Shown: positions 55,416-63,808 of the stretch, piece after piece
Layout of the letters: each line of letters opens with the position of its first letter
Position numbering within the stretch: position 1 is the first letter of the stretch
From: Bacteroidota bacterium
Lineage (GTDB): Bacteria; Bacteroidota; Bacteroidia; Chitinophagales; Chitinophagaceae
Assembly: GCA_016706595.1 (NCBI GenBank)
Contig: JADJJH010000001.1
Coordinates: 434,001-498,000 of the forward strand
DNA length: 64,000 nt
Reading direction: 5' to 3'
The notes under the pieces: generated by a model
What the model saw: only the letters and a program-made list of their open reading frames with translations
The model's database searches: none
Told to the model about the DNA's origin: nothing
Position numbers and translations under genes: made by a program

Positions 55416-57074
55416 CTATTGCCCTTTAAAATTAGTTTCTCCCTTCCCTAAGTTGATATTGATGGTGCATTGCTTTGCGAATTCAGTATCATTACTAACA
55501 ACTATCACAGATGCTCTCGTAGATAGGTTTTTCAAGTAATTTATGATCAAAGGTTTTACTTTTGATTCAAGTCCATTCCATGGTTCTTCTAATAATAATA
55601 AAGCCGGTTGGTTAACAAATGCACGTAATAAAAGAATTTTCTTTAATAGGGAAGTGGATAGTTTTTTACCTGCTGTATCGATGATAGTATCAAATCCATT
55701 TTGTAAAGGTTGAATAAAATCATGAATTCCTAATTCTAAGGCGATGCTCATAATGTGCTGTGGAGTGATATGTTCGCGCCCCAAATTGATATTTTCCAAT
55801 ACAGTTCCTTCAAACACCTCTTGTTGATTTAAATAAATGCCAGTTTGAGAACGCAGACTTTCTAATCGATAATTTTGAATAGGTATTTGATTGTATAAAA
55901 TATTGCCATCAAAAACACGATAATTTCCGCTCAACAATTTTATAAAAGTAGATTTTCCGCTCGATTCATCTCCACTTACACAAACTAATGAGAAAGGTGG
56001 AATATGGGCGTTGAATTGTTTGAAAATAGGGGCATCGTTTTGATAAGAAAAAGATACATTATACATTGAAATGTCAATGCCATCTTTCGTAATAAAATCC
56101 GTATTTCCATCTAATTCAGAAGGGCTTTCTGTAATCGTCGACAATTTTTCGATACCCGTAAGTACATCATACGCTTTATCTAAATTAATAATAAGTTTTT
56201 CAACAGCTTTAATGACCGATAATATAACAATCTCTGCTGCTATAAACTCTCCAATATTTAACTCCTGATTGAGTAATAGGGTAGTACCAACTACTAACAT
56301 GGTGGCAGTTATAGCCACTTTAAAAAATATTAGAGTTTTATATTGAAACAACAATACTTTAAAATGTGAAGTTCGGGCTTCAATATACTTGATTACATTT
56401 TTATCGGTTTTCTTTAAATTAAAATGCGTCCCTTGGCTATACTTGAACGACTTAATCACTTTGGCCATTTCTTCTAACCAAGCAACCACCTTATACTTGT
56501 AATGACTTTCTTCTAAGCTTGAGGTCAAACCTCTGCCACTTGTAAGCATCAAAATAGTATACAAAATCGTAACTAATACAATTCCAAATACTATAAATAT
56601 GGGATGATACAAGGATAATAAAACCAATCCAAATAATATTTGAATCGTTGCACTCGGTATTTCTAACAACAATTTAGATAGGCCTTTTTGAACATTAATA
56701 GTATCAAAAAAACGATTCACTTTTTCGGGCAAATAATATTTATCTAGTTCACGCAAATCAAGATTTGGTATTTTTTCGCTAAAAGAAAAAGCATAACGTG
56801 TAAATATCTTTTGCTCAATTTTCTCGATAATACGCATTTGATTTATTCTCATTAAACCAACCGAAAGCACACCTAATACCACAAAAAAAATCAAAACATA
56901 AATAGAAGTCACCATTGTGGCCCCCATCACAAATCCGATAATAGCCTGCACGCCAACGGGTAAGCTTAAATCAACTAAGCCACTGAGTATAGCATAAAAA
57001 TATATTGAAAACACCTCACCTTTATCTAAATATATAAGTTCAGCTAGTCTTCTTAGTGGGGATTTCGAATTCAT
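55416..57074 (-). CDS. ABC exporter of the TolC-HlyD operon, degenerate ATPase motifs (552 aa)
   Basis: Inner-membrane component of a type I-like exporter. Residues 1-300 are transmembrane (SIYFYAILSGLVDLSLPVG onward), with no C39 peptidase or HlyB-type N-terminal domain. The ATPase domain keeps Walker A (SGDESSGKSTFIK), but the signature is KLSTSLLKKILLLRA instead of LSGGQ, Walker B reads ALLLLEEPWNGL, and the switch His is replaced (VIVVSNDTEFA). A homodimer would thus carry two atypical ATP sites. It starts the operon, transcribed divergently from the TetR gene through a shared control region. The family is common in Bacteroidetes; cargo unknown. Confidence 0.88.
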   Translation of the reverse strand: MNSKSPLRRLAELIYLDKGEVFSIYFYAILSGLVDLSLPVGVQAIIGFVMGATMVTSIYVLIFFVVLGVLSVGLMRINQMRIIEKIEQKIFTRYAFSFSEKIPNLDLRELDKYYLPEKVNRFFDTINVQKGLSKLLLEIPSATIQILFGLVLLSLYHPIFIVFGIVLVTILYTILMLTSGRGLTSSLEESHYKYKVVAWLEEMAKVIKSFKYSQGTHFNLKKTDKNVIKYIEARTSHFKVLLFQYKTLIFFKVAITATMLVVGTTLLLNQELNIGEFIAAEIVILSVIKAVEKLIINLDKAYDVLTGIEKLSTITESPSELDGNTDFITKDGIDISMYNVSFSYQNDAPIFKQFNAHIPPFSLVCVSGDESSGKSTFIKLLSGNYRVFDGNILYNQIPIQNYRLESLRSQTGIYLNQQEVFEGTVLENINLGREHITPQHIMSIALELGIHDFIQPLQNGFDTIIDTAGKKLSTSLLKKILLLRAFVNQPALLLLEEPWNGLESKVKPLIINYLKNLSTRASVIVVSNDTEFAKQCTININLGKGETNFKGQ

Positions 57075-57091
57075 CCGTGATATTTTATTGG

Positions 57092-57099
57092 CAAATATA
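57092..57099 (-). promoter_or_regulatory. -7 element of the export operon
   Basis: Minus-strand TATATTTG, a full TAnnTTTG match, 17 nt before the ABC gene ATG at 57074. Confidence 0.55.
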
Positions 57100-57115
57100 A
57101 CTATCTCTCTATTGA

Positions 57116-57132
57116 TAATAGTATTACTATTA
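57116..57132. promoter_or_regulatory. Candidate TetR operator
   Basis: TAATAGTA-T-TACTATTA is a perfect 17-bp palindrome with a single central base, between the divergent tetR gene and the export operon. It begins 17 bp upstream of the operon's -7 element and so covers its -33 region, where a repressor would block RNA polymerase. Size and symmetry fit TetR operators. Confidence 0.6.
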
Positions 57133-57189
57133 TAAATAAATTATAAATTTAATATAATTAACTAATACTTTCATTAATGTAATTATTAC

Positions 57190-57197
57190 TACTTTTG
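57190..57197 (+). promoter_or_regulatory. -7 element of the TetR gene
   Basis: TACTTTTG matches TAnnTTTG and lies 18 nt before the ATG at 57216. The GTG at 57204 would coincide with the expected transcription start, so the ATG is preferred. Confidence 0.5.
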
Positions 57198-57215
57198 TAA
57201 AAAGTGTTTTCTATT

Positions 57216-57893
57216 ATGGATTTCCAAGTCAGATTTAAAGTGAATGAAAAAATATTTTTACGCGATCCTGAAAGCAGCGAAGTTGGGAGGCAAATCATTA
57301 AAAATGCAATAGATTTAATATTTCAATTAGGTTTCGAGCAATTTACCTTCAAAAAATTAGCAACAGAAGCAGGAAGTACCGAAGCTACTATTTATCGATA
57401 CTTCGAAAATAAGCATAAATTATTACTTTATATCTTAAATTGGTATTGGTGTTACATGGAATTTTTAGTTGATTACAAATTGCAAAATTTACAAAACAAA
57501 AATGAAAAGTTGAAAGCAGTGATTGAATTGCTTACTAGTGAACTTCCTGAAAGCAGTGGACAGTACGATTATAATAAAAAGTACTTGAACCAAATTGTAA
57601 TTTCAGAAAGTAGCAAAGCGTATTTGGTAAAAGATATTTCCGTTATCAATAAAGACGAAGTGTTTAAACCTTATAAAGATTTATGTTCAAAGATTGCTTC
57701 TATCATCTTGGAATACCAACCAAACTATAACTATCCAAGATCTTTAAGTAGTACAATTATTGAAAGTTCACATAGTCAGCAGTTTTTTAGTGAAAATTTA
57801 CCTAAACTAACCGATCTCGGCGAACGAAAATTAAAAAATTACACTACTCTTTTTATCGAAGACTTAGTATTTAAAGTATTAATGAACGCCTAA
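57216..57893 (+). CDS. TetR/AcrR-family transcriptional regulator (225 aa)
   Basis: Dimeric repressor. The N-terminal HTH is recognisable as FTFKKLATEAGSTEATIYRYF, with the flanking helix QIIKNAIDLIFQLGFEQ, and a ligand/dimer domain follows to the C-terminus. The start is taken at ATG 57216 (MDFQVRF); an in-frame GTG at 57204 is less likely. It is divergent from the ABC-HlyD-TolC operon and shares a 130-bp control region that contains a palindromic candidate operator, so it probably represses the operon and perhaps itself. The ligand is unknown. Confidence 0.93.
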   Translation: MDFQVRFKVNEKIFLRDPESSEVGRQIIKNAIDLIFQLGFEQFTFKKLATEAGSTEATIYRYFENKHKLLLYILNWYWCYMEFLVDYKLQNLQNKNEKLKAVIELLTSELPESSGQYDYNKKYLNQIVISESSKAYLVKDISVINKDEVFKPYKDLCSKIASIILEYQPNYNYPRSLSSTIIESSHSQQFFSENLPKLTDLGERKLKNYTTLFIEDLVFKVLMNA

Positions 57894-58218
57894 TACTTAC
57901 TTTGGTACCTCGTCATTTAGTTAGGTCTTAGTGTTTAACGAAAAATGGATTGCATAAAATGAATGTAATTGCACAAACAAAAGGTATTCAGGCTCTCTTT
58001 GTAATGAATATATAAAAGTGTACCAGCATTCTGTTTTTTTTGTTGTATGCATCTTCAACCGCTTCGTTAAGGTTAACTGCCTGCCCCATGGCAGTATGGC
58101 TTTAGCGATTCCATAAAGTTTACATTCGCCTTATAGATTCCACAGTTTTTTATTTAATAAATATTTTTCGGAATCTGGCATTTAAAGCGAACGAATTGAT
58201 ATTTTCGCAAAAATTAAG
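57894..58218. other. 325-bp intergenic region before trpS
   Basis: No gene. It holds a short hairpin at 58081-58094 (CTGCC/GGCAG, loop CCAT), a T-rich stretch near 58031-58042, a segment at 58051-58079 weakly similar to 62398-62426, and a -7-like TATTTTCG at 58200-58207. No T-box or leader peptide rich in Trp is seen. Confidence 0.45.
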
Positions 58219-58227
58219 ATGCATATC

Positions 58228-59229
58228 ATGGGAAAAGAGATTGTAGTTAGTGGCATCCGATCAACTGGCTTCTTGCACATTGGAAACTATTTCGGCGCAA
58301 TAAAAAATTATATACGCATGCAAGAAGATTATCAATGCTATTTTTTTGTTGCCGATTATCATTCTCTCACTACTCATCCCGATCCGGCTTCGTTAAAACC
58401 TAATGTGTATCGCGTATTAGCCGAAAATATTGCTTGTGGATTGGACCCTGAAAAAGTGGCTTTATATGTACAGAGTGATATTCCGGAAATACCTGAGTTA
58501 TATTTAATGCTAAATATGATGGCCTATAAAGGTGAGCTCGAAAAAACGGCTTCGTTTAAAGATAAAGCGCGCGCCAATCCCGAAAATGTAAATGCAGGTT
58601 TACTTACCTACCCAACCTTAATGAGTGCAGATATACTCATTCACAAAGGTCAATTTGTGCCGGTTGGTAAAGATCAAGAACAACATTTAGAAATGGCTAG
58701 AACTTTTGCCCAACGTTTTAATTTTAGATATGGTGATACATTTCCCGAGCCACATCCATTTAATTTTGGTGCCGATTTGGTAAAAATTCCTAGTCTGGAT
58801 GGTAAAGGCAAAATGAGTAAAAGTGAAAATGAAAATGCAACTTTATACCTTGCCGATACCGATGATTTGATTCGCAAGAAGGTAATGAAAGCCGTTTCGG
58901 GCGATGCCCCAACAGAAATGAATTCGAGCAAACCTGAAGTGATTGAAAACTTATTCTCGTTGATGAACTTAGTGTCTGAACCTGCAATCATTGAAAACTT
59001 CGAAACCCATTTCAATAATTGCACCATTCGGTATGGCGATATGAAAAAGCAATTAGCTGAAGATATGGTTAAATTTATAGCGCCGATTCGTGAAAAAGCA
59101 ATAGCTATTCAAGAAGATACAAGCTATTTACAAGGGATTATGAAAATGGGAGCCGCCAAAGCACGCGAAAGTGCCGCTAAAACCCTTGCTGAAGCCCGAA
59201 AAAATATGGGTATAAATTTTTATTGTTAA
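58228..59229 (+). CDS. trpS: Tryptophanyl-tRNA synthetase (333 aa)
   Basis: Class I aminoacyl-tRNA synthetase that charges tRNA-Trp. The HIGH motif appears as HIGN in GIRSTGFLHIGNYFGAI, and the KMSKS loop in DGKGKMSKSENENATL is intact. DYHSLTTHPD and SADILIHKGQFVPVGKDQEQH are typical TrpRS signatures. The start may be 58219 (MHIMGKE) or 58228 (MGKEIVVSG); the second is chosen because the promoter-like element ends only 11 bp before 58219. The length of about 333 residues is normal. Confidence 0.95.
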   Translation: MGKEIVVSGIRSTGFLHIGNYFGAIKNYIRMQEDYQCYFFVADYHSLTTHPDPASLKPNVYRVLAENIACGLDPEKVALYVQSDIPEIPELYLMLNMMAYKGELEKTASFKDKARANPENVNAGLLTYPTLMSADILIHKGQFVPVGKDQEQHLEMARTFAQRFNFRYGDTFPEPHPFNFGADLVKIPSLDGKGKMSKSENENATLYLADTDDLIRKKVMKAVSGDAPTEMNSSKPEVIENLFSLMNLVSEPAIIENFETHFNNCTIRYGDMKKQLAEDMVKFIAPIREKAIAIQEDTSYLQGIMKMGAAKARESAAKTLAEARKNMGINFYC

Positions 59230-59304
59230 TACCCGAAATTATCAGCAAATCAGAATTATTTTAGCAGACTCTACTATATTTTATTGTCAACACAGATCAA
59301 CCTC

Positions 59305-59940
59305 ATGGCCCAACAAAATCAGATTAAACATATTGCTATTGCCGGAAATATCGGTGCCGGTAAAACTACCTTAACCAAAATTTTGGCGAAACATTTTAAC
59401 TGGTCGCCACATTTCGAAGATGTTGAAAATAACCCTTACCTCAACGATTTTTATAACGACATGCACCGTTGGAGTTTCAACTTGCAAATCTTTTTCTTGA
59501 ATAGTCGTTTAAAGCAATTAGTTGACATCCAAAAAGGAAATCAAGCTGTTATTCAAGACCGAACCATTTATGAAGATGCCTACATTTTTGCACCCAACTT
59601 GCATGAAATGGGCTTGATGTCGAAACGCGATTTTGAAAATTATAAAAACTTTTTTGAGACCTTAAAAGGCATGGTCAATCCGCCCGACTTATTAATTTAT
59701 TTAAAAGCGAGTGTACCTACTTTGGTAGGACAAATTCAAAAACGCGGACGAGAATATGAAGAAAATATTCGACTCGATTATTTAAAGCGCTTGAATGAAT
59801 ATTATAATAATTGGCTCGACAAATATGAAGACGGTAAAATGATCGTGATTGATGTAGACAAACTAAATTATGCCGATAATAAAGAAGATCTCGCAACCGT
59901 AATTAATATGATTACCGCTGAAGTGAATGGCTTGTTTTAG
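59305..59940 (+). CDS. Deoxynucleoside kinase (dGK/dAK-type, 211 aa)
   Basis: Phosphorylates deoxynucleosides with ATP in the salvage pathway. P-loop IAIAGNIGAGKTTL, substrate-binding HFEDVENNPYLNDFY, the DRT motif (equivalent of DRS) in QDRTIYEDAYIF, and LID region KRGREYEENIRL are all present. The start is ATG 59305 (MAQQNQIKHI); a TTG at 59284 would add seven residues not expected for the family. The length of about 210 residues is normal. Adenosine/guanosine versus cytidine preference cannot be decided by eye. Confidence 0.93.
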   Translation: MAQQNQIKHIAIAGNIGAGKTTLTKILAKHFNWSPHFEDVENNPYLNDFYNDMHRWSFNLQIFFLNSRLKQLVDIQKGNQAVIQDRTIYEDAYIFAPNLHEMGLMSKRDFENYKNFFETLKGMVNPPDLLIYLKASVPTLVGQIQKRGREYEENIRLDYLKRLNEYYNNWLDKYEDGKMIVIDVDKLNYADNKEDLATVINMITAEVNGLF

Positions 59941-59964
59941 AAATTCATTTCTCTATCTATTTTG

Positions 59965-60097
59965 GCGTTCCCCGAAGTTTGCCGAAAGCTATCACTAATT
60001 ATAAGACAATATTCTGCGGCCGCACTTCGTGGTCGGGCTATCACTGCAAGTCCTCACTCGTACCTCGTTCCGGGCTTTTCGTTCTATCCCTAACGCG
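59965..60097. repeat. Bacteroidetes-type intergenic repeat
   Basis: A 133-bp segment, clearly richer in GC than its surroundings, starts GCGTTCCCC and ends ATCCCTAACGCG, so its ends form a short inverted repeat (GCGTT/AACGC). The interior contains GGTCGGGCTATCAC and GTACCTCGTTCCGGGC. From memory, elements with these ends and a GTCGGGCTATCCGCT-like core are scattered in the intergenic DNA of many Bacteroidetes. No second copy is in the window and it encodes no protein. Confidence 0.6.
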
Positions 60098-60225
60098 ATA
60101 ATCCAAGTCATAGCCTATAGATTTTTAAAGAATTGCCAATTTTCTTTTCGCACAAAAAATATTCAAAATTGTTGAAGTGAGACTAATAAATTGAATATGT
60201 CTTCGTTTTACTTAAAATTTACGTT

Positions 60226-61101
60226 ATGAAATTTTATGTAATTGCATTTCTTTCATTTTGCTCAATATCAATACAAGCCAAAGTATTTACCCTGCATGAA
60301 GCCCTCTCTCAAAAAATCATTAGTCTTGCCATTACAGGTACGCCTACAAACGAAAATCCAACCAAGAATTCGCATACCGGCAAATGCTTAAAACTGCAAT
60401 TTACCAATACAAGTAATTTGCAGGCCGATATTCAAATTGAAAATGCCAGTCGATTTGTGAATGGTGCAAAGTCTAATCAAGATTTAATTTGTACCGAGAA
60501 TATGTTGGTAAAACTTAATCCCAAACAAAAAAACACAATGCTTATCAATGCACTTTGTTGCGAAAAGCAAGATGGTTCTCCATCAGAGAAAGATACTTTC
60601 TTGTTTTTAGAAAAAGCAAACCCTTCTATACAAAAATTATGCGCCTTACTTGAAAAGCAAAAAAACTTTGGGAATACTGCTCAACAAGCTATGTGGTGTT
60701 TTACCGATCATAATGCAATTGAACAAGTTTATGATACCCATCCTGACATTACCATCGAAAATGAATTAGCCAAATTAATTGCCTCTGAATTAAAAGTACC
60801 CGTTCCTGCACGAACTACATCTACACAAAATCGAATTTTAAAGTACCCAATTGAAGTAGAAGGAAAGTATACGCAATTTGTAAGTTCACCGGTAACCATC
60901 GGTGTATATATTACCGACACAATCAACAATATATTAATCACCCTTTTTCCTGATGAAACAGAAAATCGGACTAATGGTACCGTTAAATATAGTTATGCCT
61001 ATCGCGGCCAATTACCAGAAGGTAAATACTTATTACAAGCCAAAGTAAATAACGAATGGAAACTTGAAAAAGAAATTCGAATTCGGGCGAATGCAGAATG
61101 A
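60226..61101 (+). CDS. Secreted hypothetical protein (291 aa)
   Basis: Unrecognised exported protein. Signal peptide MKFYVIAFLSFCSISIQA with a short hydrophobic core. The mature part has several Cys (KCLKLQF, DLICTEN, NALCCEKQDG, KLCALLE, MWCFTDH), suggesting disulfides, and a C-terminal beta region of about 95 residues (PIEVEGKYTQFV, VTIGVYITDT, PEGKYLLQAKVNN) like an Ig/FlgD-type domain. Members resembling the stretch NTAQQAMWCFTDH are known to me only as hypothetical. It is convergent with ychF, 16 bp apart. Function unknown. Confidence 0.8.
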   Translation: MKFYVIAFLSFCSISIQAKVFTLHEALSQKIISLAITGTPTNENPTKNSHTGKCLKLQFTNTSNLQADIQIENASRFVNGAKSNQDLICTENMLVKLNPKQKNTMLINALCCEKQDGSPSEKDTFLFLEKANPSIQKLCALLEKQKNFGNTAQQAMWCFTDHNAIEQVYDTHPDITIENELAKLIASELKVPVPARTTSTQNRILKYPIEVEGKYTQFVSSPVTIGVYITDTINNILITLFPDETENRTNGTVKYSYAYRGQLPEGKYLLQAKVNNEWKLEKEIRIRANAE

Positions 61102-61117
61102 TTTCTAAATTGTTCTA

Positions 61118-62218
61118 TTACACATTAAATCTAAAGTGCATAATATCACCATCCTTCACTACATACTCTTTACCTTCAATACGCATTTTGCCAACTTCTT
61201 TACAAGCTTGTTCGCTACCATGCTGAATATAATCATCGTATCCAATTACCTCTGCCTTAATAAATCCTTTTTCAAAATCGGTATGAATTACACCGGCAGC
61301 TTGAGGCGCTTTCCATCCGGTATGTATTGTCCATGCACGAACTTCTTGCACACCAGCCGTAAAGTAAGTGATTAAATCAAGTAGCTTATAAGCACTGCGA
61401 ATTAAACGATTTAAACCCGGTTCAGTTAACTCATATTCAGATAAAAACATTTGCTTGTCTTCATCACTTTCGAGTTCTGAAATTTGCGCTTCTATCGAAT
61501 TGTTCATTACAATCACCTGACTATTTTCATTTTTTACAGCTTCAGCTAAGGCAGTTGAAAATTTATTTCCGGTATGAATGGACGCTTCATCCACATTGGC
61601 TACATATAAAACCGGCTTATTGCTTAGCAAACATAAATCGGCTATGGCTTCCGATTCTTCGGCACTTAAATTGAGTTCACGAACATTTTTACCATTGTTT
61701 AATTGTTCGCGACAACGGATAACTACTTCAAGTTCAACTTTTGATTTGGCATCGCCGGTTTTAGCCATTTTCTCAAGTCGGCTAATCTTCTTTTCGATGC
61801 TATCCATGTCTTTTAATTGCAATTCCGTATCAATGATATCCTTATCGCCAACCGGATTAATTGCCCCTTCCTCACGTAAAATATTTTCATCTTCGAAACA
61901 ACGAATGACATGTACTATGGCATCTACTTCTCGAATATTAGCTAAAAATTTATTGCCTAAACCTTCGCCTTTACTAGCACCCTTCACTAAACCTGCAATG
62001 TCTACAAACTCAATGGTAGTAGGCAGTATGCGCTGAGGTTGAACAAGTTCAGCTAATTTGCTTAATCGCGCATCCGGCACATCCACCTGACCTACATTAG
62101 GTTCAATGGTACAAAAACGATAATTAGAAGCTTGTGCTTTAGCACTATTACTTACTGCATTAAAAAGTGTTGATTTACCTACGTTCGGAAGTCCAACAAT
62201 ACCAACCTGTAAAGCCAT
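61118..62218 (-). CDS. ychF: Redox-regulated ATPase YchF (366 aa)
   Basis: Obg-family P-loop ATPase acting at the ribosome. Begins MALQVGIVGLPNVGKSTLFNAV (G1), with DIAGLVKGASKGEGLGNKFL (G3), altered G4 site PVLYVANVDE (NxxE rather than NKxD, which gives ATP preference), and a C-terminal TGS domain (VQEVRAWTIHTG, EGKEYVVKDGDIMHFRFNV). The standard length is about 365 residues. A full TAnnTTTG promoter element lies 23 nt upstream of the ATG. Confidence 0.97.
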   Translation of the reverse strand: MALQVGIVGLPNVGKSTLFNAVSNSAKAQASNYRFCTIEPNVGQVDVPDARLSKLAELVQPQRILPTTIEFVDIAGLVKGASKGEGLGNKFLANIREVDAIVHVIRCFEDENILREEGAINPVGDKDIIDTELQLKDMDSIEKKISRLEKMAKTGDAKSKVELEVVIRCREQLNNGKNVRELNLSAEESEAIADLCLLSNKPVLYVANVDEASIHTGNKFSTALAEAVKNENSQVIVMNNSIEAQISELESDEDKQMFLSEYELTEPGLNRLIRSAYKLLDLITYFTAGVQEVRAWTIHTGWKAPQAAGVIHTDFEKGFIKAEVIGYDDYIQHGSEQACKEVGKMRIEGKEYVVKDGDIMHFRFNV

Positions 62219-62241
62219 TATACTGAATTTTAAAATGGGCG

Positions 62242-62249
62242 CAAAGGTA
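62242..62249 (-). promoter_or_regulatory. -7 element of ychF
   Basis: Minus-strand TACCTTTG, a full TAnnTTTG match, 23 nt before the ychF ATG. Confidence 0.55.
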
Positions 62250-62427
62250 ACCGAATCCTATTAGGTATCAGATTTATCTGATTATTTTTTTTTAAGGGTA
62301 ATAAATTTACGCAAAACGTTTATTTTGATAGATTAGTATGTCGAATATAGCAAGACATGTTGCCTCTTCTCGCGTTGGCAACAAAAGCGCTGATGCTACT
62401 TTCAACCGCCTTGTTAAACTCGACTGT

Positions 62428-63777
62428 TTATCTTAAAATTCTATAATTCGATGGATAATAATTATTCACCCGATTGCCTAAGTTTTTAATCCAACCTAAA
62501 TTTCGATTTTGATATTGTACCAATAGCCAGCCTTTCGTTTTATTTTCTATATGTATACTTTCCTTTTTTAAATATCGAATGGAGTCATCTAATGAAAGTT
62601 CTACAAAAGGTATATCGGGTTTTATATCGCCATACATGGCCAATTCATGATCGGGTAATAATTCATCGCGTATCATTTTGCCGGCAAGTATGCCTTTTTT
62701 AATGAGTTTAAGTTGTGATGAAAATAATTGCAAATACTTTTCATGAGCCGAATGAATCATCATCACATAATCATTGTGTTGAATGCTGATTTTGTTTTCG
62801 ATATTCACATACTTTTCAAGTAAGGCTATCGATGGATATTTTTTTTCGGTAACCGGTTTCTCAATTATTCCGGTTGAAGAGTTCATTTCACCTTTTACAA
62901 AACAAGCCAAAAAAAAGCCTTCGCCTTTTAATAGATGTGGAAAGAAACGATAGCCATAACCTTGTTCATTTTTGCTTTGGGTTTCAACTATGCCCCAAGC
63001 TGCTGGTATTTGTAAGGGTACTGATGTGAGATGGCATTTTTCTAAAATAAAATCTACCATTTCTTCATTTTCTGATTCACAAAACGAACAAGTCATGTAC
63101 ACCAAAATGCCATTTTGTTGTAAGCTGGGTACCAAATCATGCAGTATTCTTTTTTGCCGTTCGGCGCAAAGCTTCACCATATCCATATTCCAATCGTTTG
63201 CAAATTCAGGTTTCTTTCTAAATAATCCTGAACCCGAACAAGGTGCATCTACTAAAATAATATCAAATAAAGCACTTAAAGAGGTAAACTGCTTGGGGTC
63301 GTTTTGTGTAACCCAAGTATTCATCTTTCCCCATTTATTTAAATTTTCGGTAAGTATAGAGGCTCTGCTGCTAATCACTTCATTGGCAATTAATAAAGAT
63401 TCGTCATTGAGTAACGAAGCCAGTAATGTAGATTTTCCGCCAGGGGCAGCACAAGCATCTAAGGCTACAAGTTGCTTATTAAAATCAACTACTTGTTGCA
63501 AGGCATACGATAAAAACATCGACGAAGCTTCTTGCACATAATAGCAACCTGCATGTAATAATGGGTCGTGAGTAAAATTCGGACGATCTGTTAAATACCT
63601 ACCTTCGCTACACCAAGGTACACCTTCAGCGTTTTCAAATGCCATGGATGGTTTCGAAGGGTTTAGTCGAACAGAAATTACCGGTGCTTGCTGATGCGAT
63701 TCAATAAATGCTTGTTCATCAATTTCTAAAGTTTCAGAAAAGCTATTTAATAAGTCATTAGGGAGTGAAAGATTCAA
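62428..63777 (-). CDS. RNA m5C methyltransferase, RsmF/NOL1 family (449 aa)
   Basis: SAM-dependent cytosine-5 methyltransferase acting on rRNA (RsmF-like). SAM site ALDACAAPGGKSTLLASLLN; motif IV Cys in LVDAPCSGSGLFRKKP; motif VI Cys in VYMTCSFCESENEEMV, both catalytic Cys present. The N-terminal part SVRLNPSKPS is typical. Residues after about 300 form a PUA-like C-terminal extension seen in RsmF. The length of about 450 residues is normal. It is divergent from aroK with only 31 bp between start codons, so the promoters must overlap. Confidence 0.93.
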   Translation of the reverse strand: MNLSLPNDLLNSFSETLEIDEQAFIESHQQAPVISVRLNPSKPSMAFENAEGVPWCSEGRYLTDRPNFTHDPLLHAGCYYVQEASSMFLSYALQQVVDFNKQLVALDACAAPGGKSTLLASLLNDESLLIANEVISSRASILTENLNKWGKMNTWVTQNDPKQFTSLSALFDIILVDAPCSGSGLFRKKPEFANDWNMDMVKLCAERQKRILHDLVPSLQQNGILVYMTCSFCESENEEMVDFILEKCHLTSVPLQIPAAWGIVETQSKNEQGYGYRFFPHLLKGEGFFLACFVKGEMNSSTGIIEKPVTEKKYPSIALLEKYVNIENKISIQHNDYVMMIHSAHEKYLQLFSSQLKLIKKGILAGKMIRDELLPDHELAMYGDIKPDIPFVELSLDDSIRYLKKESIHIENKTKGWLLVQYQNRNLGWIKNLGNRVNNYYPSNYRILR

Positions 63778-63808
63778 ATGAAACAGATATTTTTACAATT
63801 CTACAAAT

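Noticed and set aside
61578..62036. 152-codon plus-strand frame opposite ychF
   Set aside because: Antisense shadow of a well-supported conserved gene; Ser-rich without domain features.
62972..63541. 189-codon plus-strand frame opposite the RNA methyltransferase
   Set aside because: Shadow frame; the minus-strand gene has all catalytic motifs in this interval.
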